The position numbers were made by a program, and so were the translations under genes. A DNA stretch of 17,725 nt from Candidatus Moraniibacteriota bacterium (GTDB lineage Bacteria > Patescibacteriota > Minisyncoccia > Moranbacterales > GCA-2747515): NCBI GenBank assembly GCA_029933995.1, contig JAOZNB010000008.1, positions 3,343-21,067 on the forward strand, in the 5' to 3' direction. Position 1 is the first letter of the stretch, and each line of letters begins with the position of its first letter. The notes beneath the pieces were generated by a model, which worked only from the letters and a program-made list of their open reading frames with translations, had not been told where the DNA came from and did no database searches. Of the stretch, positions 6,205-12,844 are shown piece after piece.

Positions 6205-7479
6205 ATGCTTGGAAAATTCAAAAATATTTTTGCTGTTAAGGAGCTTCGTAACAAGATTTTTTTTATACTTGCCATTCTGGTTATTTTTAGGTTTGCGGCA
6301 AATATACCACTTCCAGGTGTAAGCGTTGAGAGGTTGCAAGAGCTTTTTGCATCAAATCAATTACTTGGAATGTTGAATATGTTTTCAGGTGGAGGATTGT
6401 CAAATATATCCATTGTTCTTTTGGGTGTAGGACCGTATATTACGGCATCAATCATTATGCAGTTATTGACCATGATAGTACCAAGTATTGAACAAATGAA
6501 TAAAGAAGAGGGTGATGCGGGTAGACAAAAATTTAATATGATAACTCGTTTATTGACTGTGCCATTGGCAATTGTACAAACAATTGGGATGATAACACTG
6601 TTAAAGTCACAGGGCGTTATTGAAAATCTAACAACATTTAATTTTACAGTAATGGTAATAACTGCTGTTGCTGGTACAATTTTCTTGATGTGGTTAGGTG
6701 AACTTATTACGGAGAAAAAATTGGGAAATGGTATCTCAATTATGATTTTTGCGGGTATTGTGGCAAGTTTACCAACAACGCTTATGCAGTTTAAGGAAGT
6801 GTTTGATCCAACACAAATTTTTACGTACATTGCATTTTTGGCTGTAGCACTCATTACAGTTCTTGGTGTGGTTTTTGTAACAGAGGGAAAAAGAATTATA
6901 CCTATATCTTATGCACGTCGTATGCGAGGCGGTCAACAATATGGAGGTGCACGTACACATTTGCCTTTGCGAGTAAATCAGGCAGGAGTTATACCTATTA
7001 TTTTTGCTGTTTCTCTTGTGTTGTTCCCGCGAATGATTGGACAGGTTATGATGCAAATGAGTAATGAAATAATTGTATCTCTGGGAACAACTTTGACAAA
7101 TTTATTTGCAAATCAGTGGGTTTATGGAATAGTATATTTTTCACTTGTTGTTGCATTTACATATTTTTATACAGCAGTTGTATTTGATCCAGAAAAAATT
7201 GCAGAAAATTTACAGAGGCAAGGTGGATATGTTGAGGGTATGCGTCCAGGTAATGAAACGGCAGAATATCTAGGAAAGATTGTAAATAGAATTACTTTGA
7301 CAGGTGCGTTATTTCTAGGTTTAATTGCTGTGTTGCCAATTATTGTACAAGGATTTTTGACAAATTCACAGATGTTTACAGTGGGTGGTGCAAGTATACT
7401 TATTATTGTTTCAGTGGTAATTGAAATGGTAAAGCAGATAGATGCACAGTTAGTGATGCGTGACTATGAACAAATATAA
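6205..7479 (+). CDS. secY: Preprotein translocase subunit SecY
   Basis: Central channel subunit of the Sec translocon in the cytoplasmic membrane, which moves unfolded proteins outward with SecA and inserts membrane proteins with the ribosome. Ten hydrophobic segments are spread over the 424 residues. Family marks include FRFAANIPLPGV at the first helix, MLNMFSGGGLSNISIVLLGVGPYITASI for the plug and helix 2, RIIPISYARRM in the cytosolic loop, LPLRVNQAGVIPIIFA, and the C-terminal QIDAQLVMRDYE. I chose the ATG at 6205 (MLGKFKNIF); a TTG three codons earlier is possible. No SD is present. In most bacteria secY lies in the spc ribosomal-protein operon; here it is alone, followed at once by a terminator. 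Confidence 0.95.
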   Translation: MLGKFKNIFAVKELRNKIFFILAILVIFRFAANIPLPGVSVERLQELFASNQLLGMLNMFSGGGLSNISIVLLGVGPYITASIIMQLLTMIVPSIEQMNKEEGDAGRQKFNMITRLLTVPLAIVQTIGMITLLKSQGVIENLTTFNFTVMVITAVAGTIFLMWLGELITEKKLGNGISIMIFAGIVASLPTTLMQFKEVFDPTQIFTYIAFLAVALITVLGVVFVTEGKRIIPISYARRMRGGQQYGGARTHLPLRVNQAGVIPIIFAVSLVLFPRMIGQVMMQMSNEIIVSLGTTLTNLFANQWVYGIVYFSLVVAFTYFYTAVVFDPEKIAENLQRQGGYVEGMRPGNETAEYLGKIVNRITLTGALFLGLIAVLPIIVQGFLTNSQMFTVGGASILIIVSVVIEMVKQIDAQLVMRDYEQI

Positions 7480-7513
7480 TAGCATCATTTAAGGTGATAT
7501 ATACTGTGTGTAG

Positions 7514-7538
7514 AGACGTCAGACTTGGCGTCTTTTTC
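7514..7538 (+). terminator. Intrinsic terminator after secY
   Basis: A seven-pair stem AGACGTC (7514-7520) with GGCGTCT (7527-7533), loop AGACTT, runs into TTTTTC. It lies 35 bases after the secY stop and its right arm overlaps the -35 region of the next promoter. Confidence 0.8.
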
Positions 7539-7551
7539 TTTTTGGTATAAT
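7525..7551 (+). promoter_or_regulatory. Promoter of acylphosphatase/hydrolase pair (leaderless)
   Basis: TATAAT at 7546-7551, preceded by TGG (extended -10), ends eight bases before the ATG at 7560. The predicted transcript starts at or within a base or two of the start codon. The nearest -35 is TTGGCG (7525-7530), inside the secY terminator, with a short 15-base spacer. Confidence 0.55.
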
Positions 7552-7559
7552 ATAAAAAT

Positions 7560-7832
7560 ATGAATAAACATATTGAGATACAAATTAGTGGAAAGGTGCA
7601 GGGTGTGTGGTTTCGTGACTCTGTGAGAAATGCTGCAAATAAACTTGAGTTAGTTGGTTATGTAAAAAATAATGACGATGGCACTGTTACTACAGAAGTG
7701 TGTGGTGATGAAAAAAGATTTAAAGAATTTATTGACTTGTGTCAACAAGGTTCTAAATCATCAGATGTGGAAGATATTAAATATGTAATTGATGATGAGA
7801 TATGTGATTATAATAATTTTGAAATTTTATAA
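7560..7832 (+). CDS. acyP: Acylphosphatase
   Basis: Small cytosolic enzyme hydrolysing acyl phosphates such as acetyl- or carbamoyl-phosphate. At 90 aa it is exactly family length. The signature GKVQGVWFRDSV contains the phosphate-binding arginine (R19), and GYVKNNDDGTV contains the catalytic asparagine (N37), so it should be active. The end (EICDYNNFEIL) matches the last beta strand of the fold. The gene is followed after three bases by a hydrolase gene, so both form a two-gene operon. There is no SD; the promoter -10 sits eight bases before the ATG. Confidence 0.93.
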   Translation: MNKHIEIQISGKVQGVWFRDSVRNAANKLELVGYVKNNDDGTVTTEVCGDEKRFKEFIDLCQQGSKSSDVEDIKYVIDDEICDYNNFEIL

Positions 7833-7835
7833 ATT

Positions 7836-8441
7836 ATGAATAATAAAAAACAAGTAATAGTTATTCATGGTGGTGATGCATGGGATACATATGAAGAATA
7901 TATTGAATATCTCAAAAGTTATGATTTTACTGAAGATAAATTCAATAAAATAACATCAAGACGTTGGAAAGATACGTTACAGGAAAATTTAGGAAATAGT
8001 TTTGAGATTATAAAACCAGATATGCCATCGGCTCGTAATGCAAAGTATAATGAGTGGTCCATTTGGTTTGAAAAATTATTTCCGTATTTGCTAGATGACA
8101 TTATTCTCATTGGACATTCTCTGGGTGCAAATTTTTTAGCTAAATATTTGGCAGAGAACATTATAAATAAGTCTATTGCACAATTACATCTTGTGGCTGG
8201 ATGTTATGGTACTAAAGGTGGATTTGAATTGTCAGATGATTTGTCACAAATAGAAGGTCAGTGTGCTGATGTTTATATTTATCATTCAACAGATGATTAT
8301 ATTGCAGATTTTGTAGATGGTGAGAAATATAAAAAAGCATTACCAAATGCAAAATTTGTACAATTTGATGATAGAAATCACTTTTTGCAAGAGGAATTTC
8401 CTGAGATTGTAAATAATATTAAAAAAGGAAAATTTGCGTAA
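7836..8441 (+). CDS. RBBP9/YdeN-type alpha/beta serine hydrolase
   Basis: Cytosolic alpha/beta hydrolase of the RBBP9/YdeN type, a group of small serine hydrolases with poorly defined substrates. The opening strand is KQVIVIHGGDAW. The nucleophile elbow is IGHSLGAN with S95, the acid is in HSTDDYIADF (D153, D154 or D158) and the histidine is H182 in DDRNHFLQEEFPEI, so the triad is complete. The length (201 aa) is slightly above family norm. There is no signal peptide. It follows acyP after three bases and is surely co-transcribed. The pairing with acylphosphatase does not by itself reveal a pathway. Confidence 0.85.
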   Translation: MNNKKQVIVIHGGDAWDTYEEYIEYLKSYDFTEDKFNKITSRRWKDTLQENLGNSFEIIKPDMPSARNAKYNEWSIWFEKLFPYLLDDIILIGHSLGANFLAKYLAENIINKSIAQLHLVAGCYGTKGGFELSDDLSQIEGQCADVYIYHSTDDYIADFVDGEKYKKALPNAKFVQFDDRNHFLQEEFPEIVNNIKKGKFA

Positions 8442-8461
8442 GTGTGTATAAGATAGTGTGG

Positions 8462-8513
8462 TATAATTTTAATTGAGGGGGACGGCAGAAGAGCCGTCTT
8501 TATTGTGTATAAT
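8462..8513 (+). promoter_or_regulatory. Terminator flanked by two -10 boxes before tmk
   Basis: GGTATAAT (box 8462-8467) precedes a short GC-rich hairpin, GACGGC (8481-8486) with GCCGTC (8493-8498) and then TTTATT. A second TATAAT at 8508-8513 lies eight bases before the tmk ATG. The second box would give a leaderless tmk mRNA. The first would yield only a ~30-nt RNA unless the hairpin is read through. Confidence 0.5.
8481..8503 (+). terminator. Intrinsic terminator after the hydrolase gene
   Basis: A six-pair G/C-rich stem (8481-8486 with 8493-8498, loop AGAAGA) is followed by TTTATT. It is the end signal of the acylphosphatase/hydrolase operon and separates it from tmk. Confidence 0.7.
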
Positions 8514-8521
8514 ATATTTTT

Positions 8522-9208
8522 ATGAAACAAAAGGGAGATTTGATAGTAATTGATGGATCGGATGGTTCAGGTAAGGCAACACAGACTAAATTATTGGTAA
8601 AGATGTTAAAGAGAAAAGGCGTAAAAGTACGTACTCTCGATTTTCCACAATATGAAAATAATTTTTTTGGAGAATTTATTGGTGAATGTTTAATTGGTGA
8701 ATATGGTGATTTTTTGACATTAGACCCACATATTACATCAGTACTTTATGCAGCGGATAGATTTGAATCAGTGGACAAAATAAGAGGATGGTTAGACGAT
8801 GACTGTGTAATTATTTTAGATAGATATGTTAGTGCAAATCAAATTCATCAGGGTGGTAAGATCTTTGATACACGTAAAAGAAAAAAGTTTTTAGAGTGGC
8901 TTGATAGAATGGAATATGATATCTTTAGGTTACCACGACCAAATAAAGTAATCTACTTGGATGTACCAATTACAACTTCAATAGGATTATTACAGCGAGC
9001 ACAACAGAAAAAACAATATATAAAAGAAGGAAAAAAGGATCTTGTGGAACAAGATACAAATTATTTGGAAAATGCACGCAGGAGTGCACTTTGGCTTGCT
9101 AGGGAAAATAAAAATTGGGTGCGCATTCAATGTGTACATAATCAAAATCTTCGTTCTATTGAAGATATACATGAAGAAATTGTTAGTGCTATTAATTATA
9201 ACAAATAA
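8522..9208 (+). CDS. tmk: Thymidylate kinase
   Basis: Phosphorylates dTMP to dTDP with ATP, the step after thymidylate synthase. The P-loop is GSDGSGKATQ (residues 12-21, K18), with Ala where many homologues have Ser. The DR(Y/H) motif DRYVSANQIHQGGK binds substrate, YLDVP marks strand 4, and the lid RAQQKKQYIKEGKKDLVEQD carries several basic residues. At 228 aa it is slightly longer than the ~210 of E. coli, with extra residues at the lid. The -10 box ends eight bases upstream and there is no SD. thyX follows after 12 bases, placing two consecutive dTTP-synthesis steps side by side. Confidence 0.93.
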   Translation: MKQKGDLIVIDGSDGSGKATQTKLLVKMLKRKGVKVRTLDFPQYENNFFGEFIGECLIGEYGDFLTLDPHITSVLYAADRFESVDKIRGWLDDDCVIILDRYVSANQIHQGGKIFDTRKRKKFLEWLDRMEYDIFRLPRPNKVIYLDVPITTSIGLLQRAQQKKQYIKEGKKDLVEQDTNYLENARRSALWLARENKNWVRIQCVHNQNLRSIEDIHEEIVSAINYNK

Positions 9209-9214
9209 TATAAT
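9209..9214 (+). promoter_or_regulatory. TATAAT box directly before thyX
   Basis: TATAAT ends six bases before the thyX ATG and begins one base after the tmk stop. If active it would produce a leaderless thyX mRNA within the tmk-thyX unit. No clear -35 was found, so read-through from tmk may be the main source. Confidence 0.35.
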
Positions 9215-9220
9215 AAATTT

Positions 9221-10576
9221 ATGTCCAAAAATACAACAACACATATCATAGAAGACCTTGAACAAGATGGAGGTTTTGTCCTTGTTTTAAATAATGAAGC
9301 AAAGATTGATGCACAGGCAGAAGCAATGTTGCAAGCATTACATTCACGTTCAACTGGTGGTATACATCATCATTTAAAAACATTGAAAGAGCGAGGTGCA
9401 GAAAATTTCATGGAGCAGTTTTATGTTGGTTATGGACATAAATCAATTGGTGATTGCGGTAGTGCAACTGTTTTTGTGGAAGGTATTTCGATGCTTGCTG
9501 CAAAAGCAATTCAAGATTGGCGGTTGTATTCTGGACAAGAGGCATCAACACGGTATGTGGATTTTTCTGAACAAATATTTCTCAATCCAATTGGGAGTGA
9601 TAAAGGTGAAGAAATTATGGAAAATTGGCGTTCATTTTATTTAGCTGCACAGAAGCCATTGCAAGAACATTTAAAGGAACAATTTCCTTGTGAGGATTCT
9701 GAGAATGAAAAAATTTACAATAAAGCAATTACAGCACGAGCTTTTGATATTACCCGAGCATTTTTACCTGCAGGAGCTTCTACAAATGTTGCGTGGCGTA
9801 TGAATTTTCGTCAATTTGCAGACGAAATGATGCTTTTGCGTCATCACCCACTTGCAGAGGTTCAAGACATAGCTGAAAAAACAGAAAAAGCATTAGAACA
9901 AATGTATTCAAGTTCATTTGGACATGAACGATTTGAAAAAACAGAAAAATATAATAAAGAGTGGATGCAGGATGAATATTATTATACAAATACAAATCTT
10001 GAAAATTTCACCATGTTATTTGATTGTGTTGATAGAGGCATGCTTGCAACACATAAAAAACAAATGGAACAACGACCTCCCAAAACTGAATTACCACCTA
10101 CAATTGCAGAATGTGGTGTTGTAGGTTATGAATTTTTACTTGATTTCGGGTCATTTCGTGATTTGCAACGGCATCGTGCAGTAGTACAGCGGTTGCCACT
10201 TTTGACAAAAACACATGGTTTTGAAAAATGGTATCTTGAATCTTTGCCAGATAAATTACGAAAAAAAGCACAAAACTTTATTGTTGAACAAGAAAAAAAG
10301 ATAGATGAATTAGAAACTACAGAAGCAGTGAAACAATATTATACAGCTATGGGTTATAGGGTGCCATGTCGGGTAATTGGTGACTTGAAAGCACTTGTAT
10401 ATTTGGTGGAATTACGTTCAACACGTTTTGTACATCCGACACTTGTTGCACAAATGTTACTTATGATTAAAAGCATGAAAGAATTATTTGCAAACGAGGG
10501 ACTTATGCTCCATCAAGATGAAGAACCAAATCGTTTTGATGTACGTCGTGGTGAGCATGATATTGTAATGAAATAG
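9221..10576 (+). CDS. thyX: Double-length flavin-dependent thymidylate synthase ThyX
   Basis: Converts dUMP to dTMP using FAD, NADPH and methylene-tetrahydrofolate. At 451 aa it is about twice the usual ThyX length and reads as two ThyX-like halves. The first half holds DWRLYSGQEASTRYVD (residues 99-114), which keeps the S-x-x-E-x-S-x-R-Y part of the family signature but has D-W-R in place of R-H-R. The second half holds the R-H-R at 317-319 (DLQRHRAVVQRL) but lacks the following serine. The halves together would thus supply one full signature. Long ThyX proteins are known from other small-genome bacteria. It follows tmk and supports thymidylate synthesis without ThyA. A bidirectional terminator follows. 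Confidence 0.87.
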   Translation: MSKNTTTHIIEDLEQDGGFVLVLNNEAKIDAQAEAMLQALHSRSTGGIHHHLKTLKERGAENFMEQFYVGYGHKSIGDCGSATVFVEGISMLAAKAIQDWRLYSGQEASTRYVDFSEQIFLNPIGSDKGEEIMENWRSFYLAAQKPLQEHLKEQFPCEDSENEKIYNKAITARAFDITRAFLPAGASTNVAWRMNFRQFADEMMLLRHHPLAEVQDIAEKTEKALEQMYSSSFGHERFEKTEKYNKEWMQDEYYYTNTNLENFTMLFDCVDRGMLATHKKQMEQRPPKTELPPTIAECGVVGYEFLLDFGSFRDLQRHRAVVQRLPLLTKTHGFEKWYLESLPDKLRKKAQNFIVEQEKKIDELETTEAVKQYYTAMGYRVPCRVIGDLKALVYLVELRSTRFVHPTLVAQMLLMIKSMKELFANEGLMLHQDEEPNRFDVRRGEHDIVMK

Positions 10577-10596
10577 AATTACAAATAGACATAAAT

Positions 10597-10627
10597 AAAA
10601 AGCAGGTTTATTACCTGCTTTTTTTAT
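10597..10627. terminator. Bidirectional terminator between thyX and the M23 peptidase
   Basis: The stem AAAAAGCAGGT (10597-10607) with ACCTGCTTTTT (10613-10623), loop TTATT, has an A-run on the left and a T-run on the right. It can end transcription of thyX on the plus strand and of the convergent minus-strand peptidase gene. Confidence 0.88.
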
Positions 10628-10652
10628 AGTGTTGATATATGTGAGAAATAAT

Positions 10653-11927
10653 TTATAAGTACCTATCAGGGTTTACAGTTGCACCAGTTGGAATATATAC
10701 ACCAGAAACACTGGATGATTCTACAACTGCAAATGTTGATTCTGCAAATATACTAAAGTGTAAATGTGGTCCAGTGGAAAAACCTGTATTACCCATTTTT
10801 CCAATTGTTTCACCTTGTTTGATTTTGTCTCCGCGAGAAACTTTTATAGAATCAAAGTGACCATATAACGTAACTAGGCCATTCCCATGATCAATTGCTA
10901 CCCATTTACCATAACCATAGTTTCCCATATTTCCAACTGCTTTAATCTTTCCTTTAGCAGGTGCTATTATACTTTTTGATTCTTGAGCTACATAATCTAT
11001 TCCATTGTGTAATCCACCTTTGTAATGGGATGAGAATGATGTTTTGCCATATCCTTGTGTTCTTACAAAAGGTTTTTTTACAGGTAGTTCAAAATCAGCT
11101 TCTGATTTACTTGGTAAATCAGCAAGTGAAAAAGTGCCAATTTGACTTGTGGACAGACTACTAATTTCTTGTTGAATTGAGAGTTGCTCTTCGAGTACTT
11201 TTGATAATTTTGTTTGATATTTGTCTTCCTCTACATTTACTTGACTAGCTAAAACACGTTTATAATTTTTTGAGCCTTCAAGATATTCACTACGTTGTTC
11301 CAATTCATACTTAGCGTCTTTTATACGTTTTGATTTTGTCTCAAGTTTTGTTTGGTCATCTTTTAGACCTTGTTGTTCATCATGAATTGTTTTGACAAAT
11401 TCACCAACCCGGTCAGTTGCGTGTGTTATATTGTCTGCATGAGAATTTTTATTGGTGTTTGCTAGATTTAATATTGTAAAGTGTTGAGTATTTTTTGAAT
11501 AATTTTGATATTTTTCCTGAATAAATTGGCGTAGTATCTTTTTTTGTAGTGATATGTGATCTTCTTTTTGTTCTATTTCACTTTTTGTTCTATCAATTTC
11601 GCTTGATAAATCTTGTATTTCATCTTCACTTTCTTCGATATTTTGTTCTATTTTAACATTTTCATTATCTAATTTTTTTATTTGAGCATTTATGATATCC
11701 TGTTCTTTTTGTTTTAGATTTATGATATCACGATATTTTCTTTCTTTCTTTTCAAGTTTTTCTAACTCATCTTGTTTGTCATCCAAAATTTCTTCTTTTT
11801 CTTCTGCAACAGTTTTATCATCAGCAGCATACACAAAGTTAAAATTTTGAGACATAAAGAAAGATACACAGAAAATTCCTATGATAAAAGTGGATATAAT
11901 ATTGTTGTATGTTTTTTTGTAATTCAT
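10653..11927 (-). CDS. Secreted coiled-coil M23 peptidase, EnvC/murein hydrolase activator type
   Basis: Exported cell-wall protein of 424 aa. Residues 1-36 form a signal peptide (basic start MNYKKTYNN, hydrophobic core, cleavage near YAA). Residues ~38-255 are a long charged coiled coil, as in EnvC. The C-terminal LytM/M23 domain has H307 and D311 (HNGID), H357 (YGH) and H388/H390 (GPHLHF). All zinc ligands are therefore intact, unlike EnvC itself where they are degenerate. It may cut peptide cross-links directly in cell division or separation, rather than only activate amidases. A TATAAT (minus strand, 11943-11938) lies 10 bases before the ATG; there is no SD. It is divergent from the leader cassette starting at 11988. 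Confidence 0.9.
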   Translation of the reverse strand: MNYKKTYNNIISTFIIGIFCVSFFMSQNFNFVYAADDKTVAEEKEEILDDKQDELEKLEKKERKYRDIINLKQKEQDIINAQIKKLDNENVKIEQNIEESEDEIQDLSSEIDRTKSEIEQKEDHISLQKKILRQFIQEKYQNYSKNTQHFTILNLANTNKNSHADNITHATDRVGEFVKTIHDEQQGLKDDQTKLETKSKRIKDAKYELEQRSEYLEGSKNYKRVLASQVNVEEDKYQTKLSKVLEEQLSIQQEISSLSTSQIGTFSLADLPSKSEADFELPVKKPFVRTQGYGKTSFSSHYKGGLHNGIDYVAQESKSIIAPAKGKIKAVGNMGNYGYGKWVAIDHGNGLVTLYGHFDSIKVSRGDKIKQGETIGKMGNTGFSTGPHLHFSIFAESTFAVVESSSVSGVYIPTGATVNPDRYL

Positions 11928-11937
11928 AAGTATGTAT

Positions 11938-11943
11938 ATTATA
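11938..11943 (-). promoter_or_regulatory. -10 box of the M23 peptidase gene
   Basis: TATAAT on the minus strand ends ten bases before the ATG, giving a leader of only about three bases. No convincing -35 is visible at the right distance. Confidence 0.45.
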
Positions 11944-11987
11944 TCAAATAATTTTAAAAAATTCTAGTGTACGATAGGTATAATAAT

Positions 11988-12015
11988 TTGACAAAATATT
12001 TTAATTTTGTATAAT
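11988..12015 (+). promoter_or_regulatory. Consensus promoter of leader cassette 1
   Basis: TTGACA (11988-11993), a 16-base spacer and TATAAT (12010-12015) match the sigma-70 consensus perfectly. The predicted start is near 12022. Cassette 2 has the same boxes with the same spacer. Confidence 0.8.
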
Positions 12016-12042
12016 TGTAGTGTTAATCAATATATTAAATTT

Positions 12043-12141
12043 GTGAGCAAACAAATAACAAATATTTTGGAAATTATTTTGTTGTTGATTCTACTGCTTA
12101 GTCAGAGAGGTCAGTTTGTTTTTGCTCGTAATGTGATGTAG
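12043..12141 (+). CDS. 32-codon leader peptide 1 (hydrophobic core, conserved RGQFVFARNV end)
   Basis: A short GTG-started ORF. It has a basic start (SKQ), then a strongly hydrophobic stretch at residues 8-19 (ILEIILLLILLL), then SQ, the conserved RGQFVFARNV at 22-31 and a final M. It is paralogous to the ORF at 12845: both are exactly 32 codons, align without gaps and share K3, Q4, T6 and all of 22-31, while their hydrophobic cores differ. Such a layout (membrane-active N-terminus, invariant C-terminus at the stop, terminator beyond) is that of arrest peptides like SecM, MifM and VemP. A type I toxin is the main alternative, given the size and core. There is no SD. Translation and arrest are inferred, not shown. 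Confidence 0.6.
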   Translation: MSKQITNILEIILLLILLLSQRGQFVFARNVM

Positions 12142-12166
12142 ATAAAATATTGTTAGCAAAAGTAAG

Positions 12167-12194
12167 CCGGTCTCAATAGTGAGATGGGTTTTTT
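12167..12194 (+). terminator. Intrinsic terminator/attenuator 1
   Basis: CCGGTCTCA (12167-12175) pairs with TGAGATGGG (12180-12188), eight of nine positions, loop ATAG, followed by TTTTTT. It lies 25 bases after the leader ORF stop and 34 bases before the downstream gene, the position expected of an attenuator. Confidence 0.8.
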
Positions 12195-12228
12195 GTTTTA
12201 TGAGCTTAGTTATTTTAAAAAGGAGTAA

Positions 12229-12537
12229 ATGATGGGTATTTCAAGTGCAGTAATAGAAAGTATCATGAGCAAAAAAAGTGTTAAAGCTTTAGACTTTGAT
12301 GAAGCACAGGTTGTTTGTGGTTTTGAGGGTGGCGTGGATCATGGAGAAGTTATAAGTAATTTGGAAAGGTCTGGTTCAAAACATGAGTTGAAATCTAGAT
12401 GTATTGGAGCAGAAAATATGTTTGGTAATGAAGTTTTTATTGCGTTTAATTTTGAAGGTAATATTAAAATTATTAAAGGTAGCGAATGTGATGAAGTATT
12501 TCCATATGAAGAATATGAGTCACCAATTAAAATATAG
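12229..12537 (+). CDS. Small protein of unknown function, attenuator-controlled
   Basis: A 102-aa protein I do not recognise. It is acidic at the C-terminus (CDEVFPYEEYESPIKI), has three cysteines (QVVCGF, SRCIG, SECDE) and glycine-rich turns (GFEGGVDHGE), and lacks a signal peptide or membrane helix. FNFEGNIKIIKG suggests a beta hairpin near the end. The SD AGGAG (12221-12225) is best spaced for the second ATG at 12232, which would give 101 aa; the first ATG at 12229 overlaps the UGA of a 10-codon ORF (MSLVILKRSK, 12200-12232). It sits behind leader and terminator 1, and 31 bases before the 55-aa cysteine-rich gene. Expression probably depends on read-through of that terminator. Confidence 0.65.
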   Translation: MMGISSAVIESIMSKKSVKALDFDEAQVVCGFEGGVDHGEVISNLERSGSKHELKSRCIGAENMFGNEVFIAFNFEGNIKIIKGSECDEVFPYEEYESPIKI

Positions 12538-12568
12538 TTATTTATCAAAATAGGGGGAGGATGTTATT

Positions 12569-12736
12569 GTGACAGAATTTAAAGAAAACATGAATACGCT
12601 AAAATGTGGTATTGATATTGCTGGAAATGATAAATGCATAGATAAAATTAAGGATAAAAAATGTCCATTTATTGCACGAGGTCAAACAATTAATCAAAGA
12701 TGTGCTTTGGTTTGTAAAAAAGTAACGTTAGCATAG
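12569..12736 (+). CDS. 55-aa cysteine-rich small protein
   Basis: A GTG-started ORF with a strong SD (GGGGGAGG, 12553-12560, eight bases before the GTG). It has five cysteines in 55 residues: TLKCGID, NDKCIDK, DKKCPFI, NQRCALVCKK. The last pair is C-x3-C. It is basic overall and has no signal peptide, so the cysteines may hold a metal or remain reduced; a bacteriocin-like or zinc-knuckle-like role is conceivable but unsupported. It follows the 102-aa gene on the same strand and is closed by a strong terminator, so the two probably form one attenuated operon. Initiation context resembles that of the 16-codon ORF at 2580. I know no matching family. Confidence 0.6.
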   Translation: MTEFKENMNTLKCGIDIAGNDKCIDKIKDKKCPFIARGQTINQRCALVCKKVTLA

Positions 12737-12743
12737 AACAATT

Positions 12744-12788
12744 ATCCCATCAATCTACAATGTTAGATTGATGGGATTTATTTTTTTT
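12744..12788 (+). terminator. Strong terminator closing cassette 1
   Basis: ATCCCATCAATCTA (12744-12757) pairs perfectly over 14 bp with TAGATTGATGGGAT (12764-12777), loop CAATGT, and runs into a TTATTTTTTTT tract. The tract's last two T residues are the first two bases of the -35 box of cassette 2. Confidence 0.92.
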
Positions 12789-12814
12789 GACAAAATAAAT
12801 TTGATGTGTATAAT
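12787..12814 (+). promoter_or_regulatory. Consensus promoter of leader cassette 2
   Basis: TTGACA (12787-12792), a 16-base spacer and TATAAT (12809-12814) are the same boxes and spacer as cassette 1. The predicted start is near 12821. Confidence 0.8.
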
Positions 12815-12844
12815 TATAAATACGTTAAATAATATTTTATTTAA

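Larger units (their letters stand above)
12022..12197 (+). promoter_or_regulatory. Leader RNA 1: putative peptide-dependent attenuator
   Basis: A ~175-nt leader between a consensus promoter and the small gene at 12229. It contains a 32-codon ORF, a hairpin P1 (TTTTGCT 12120-12126 with AGCAAAA 12155-12161, plus TAAT/ATTG inside) that overlaps the last codons and stop, and a terminator hairpin P2 (12167-12188) with a T-run. The block from 12104 through the terminator is almost base-for-base repeated in leader 2, while the preceding part has diverged. A ribosome on the last codons would open P1 and could alter P2. No clean antiterminator pairing was found by eye, so the mechanism is open. T-box landmarks are absent. 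Confidence 0.6.

Noticed and set aside
6110..6322. 70-aa ORF overlapping the secY start
   Set aside because: It overlaps secY in another frame, starts at TTG, and its composition is that of shifted secY codons; secY has unmistakable family motifs.
10653..11927. Catalytically dead EnvC-type activator
   Set aside because: All M23 zinc ligands (H307, D311, H388, H390) are present, so the enzyme should be active rather than regulatory only.
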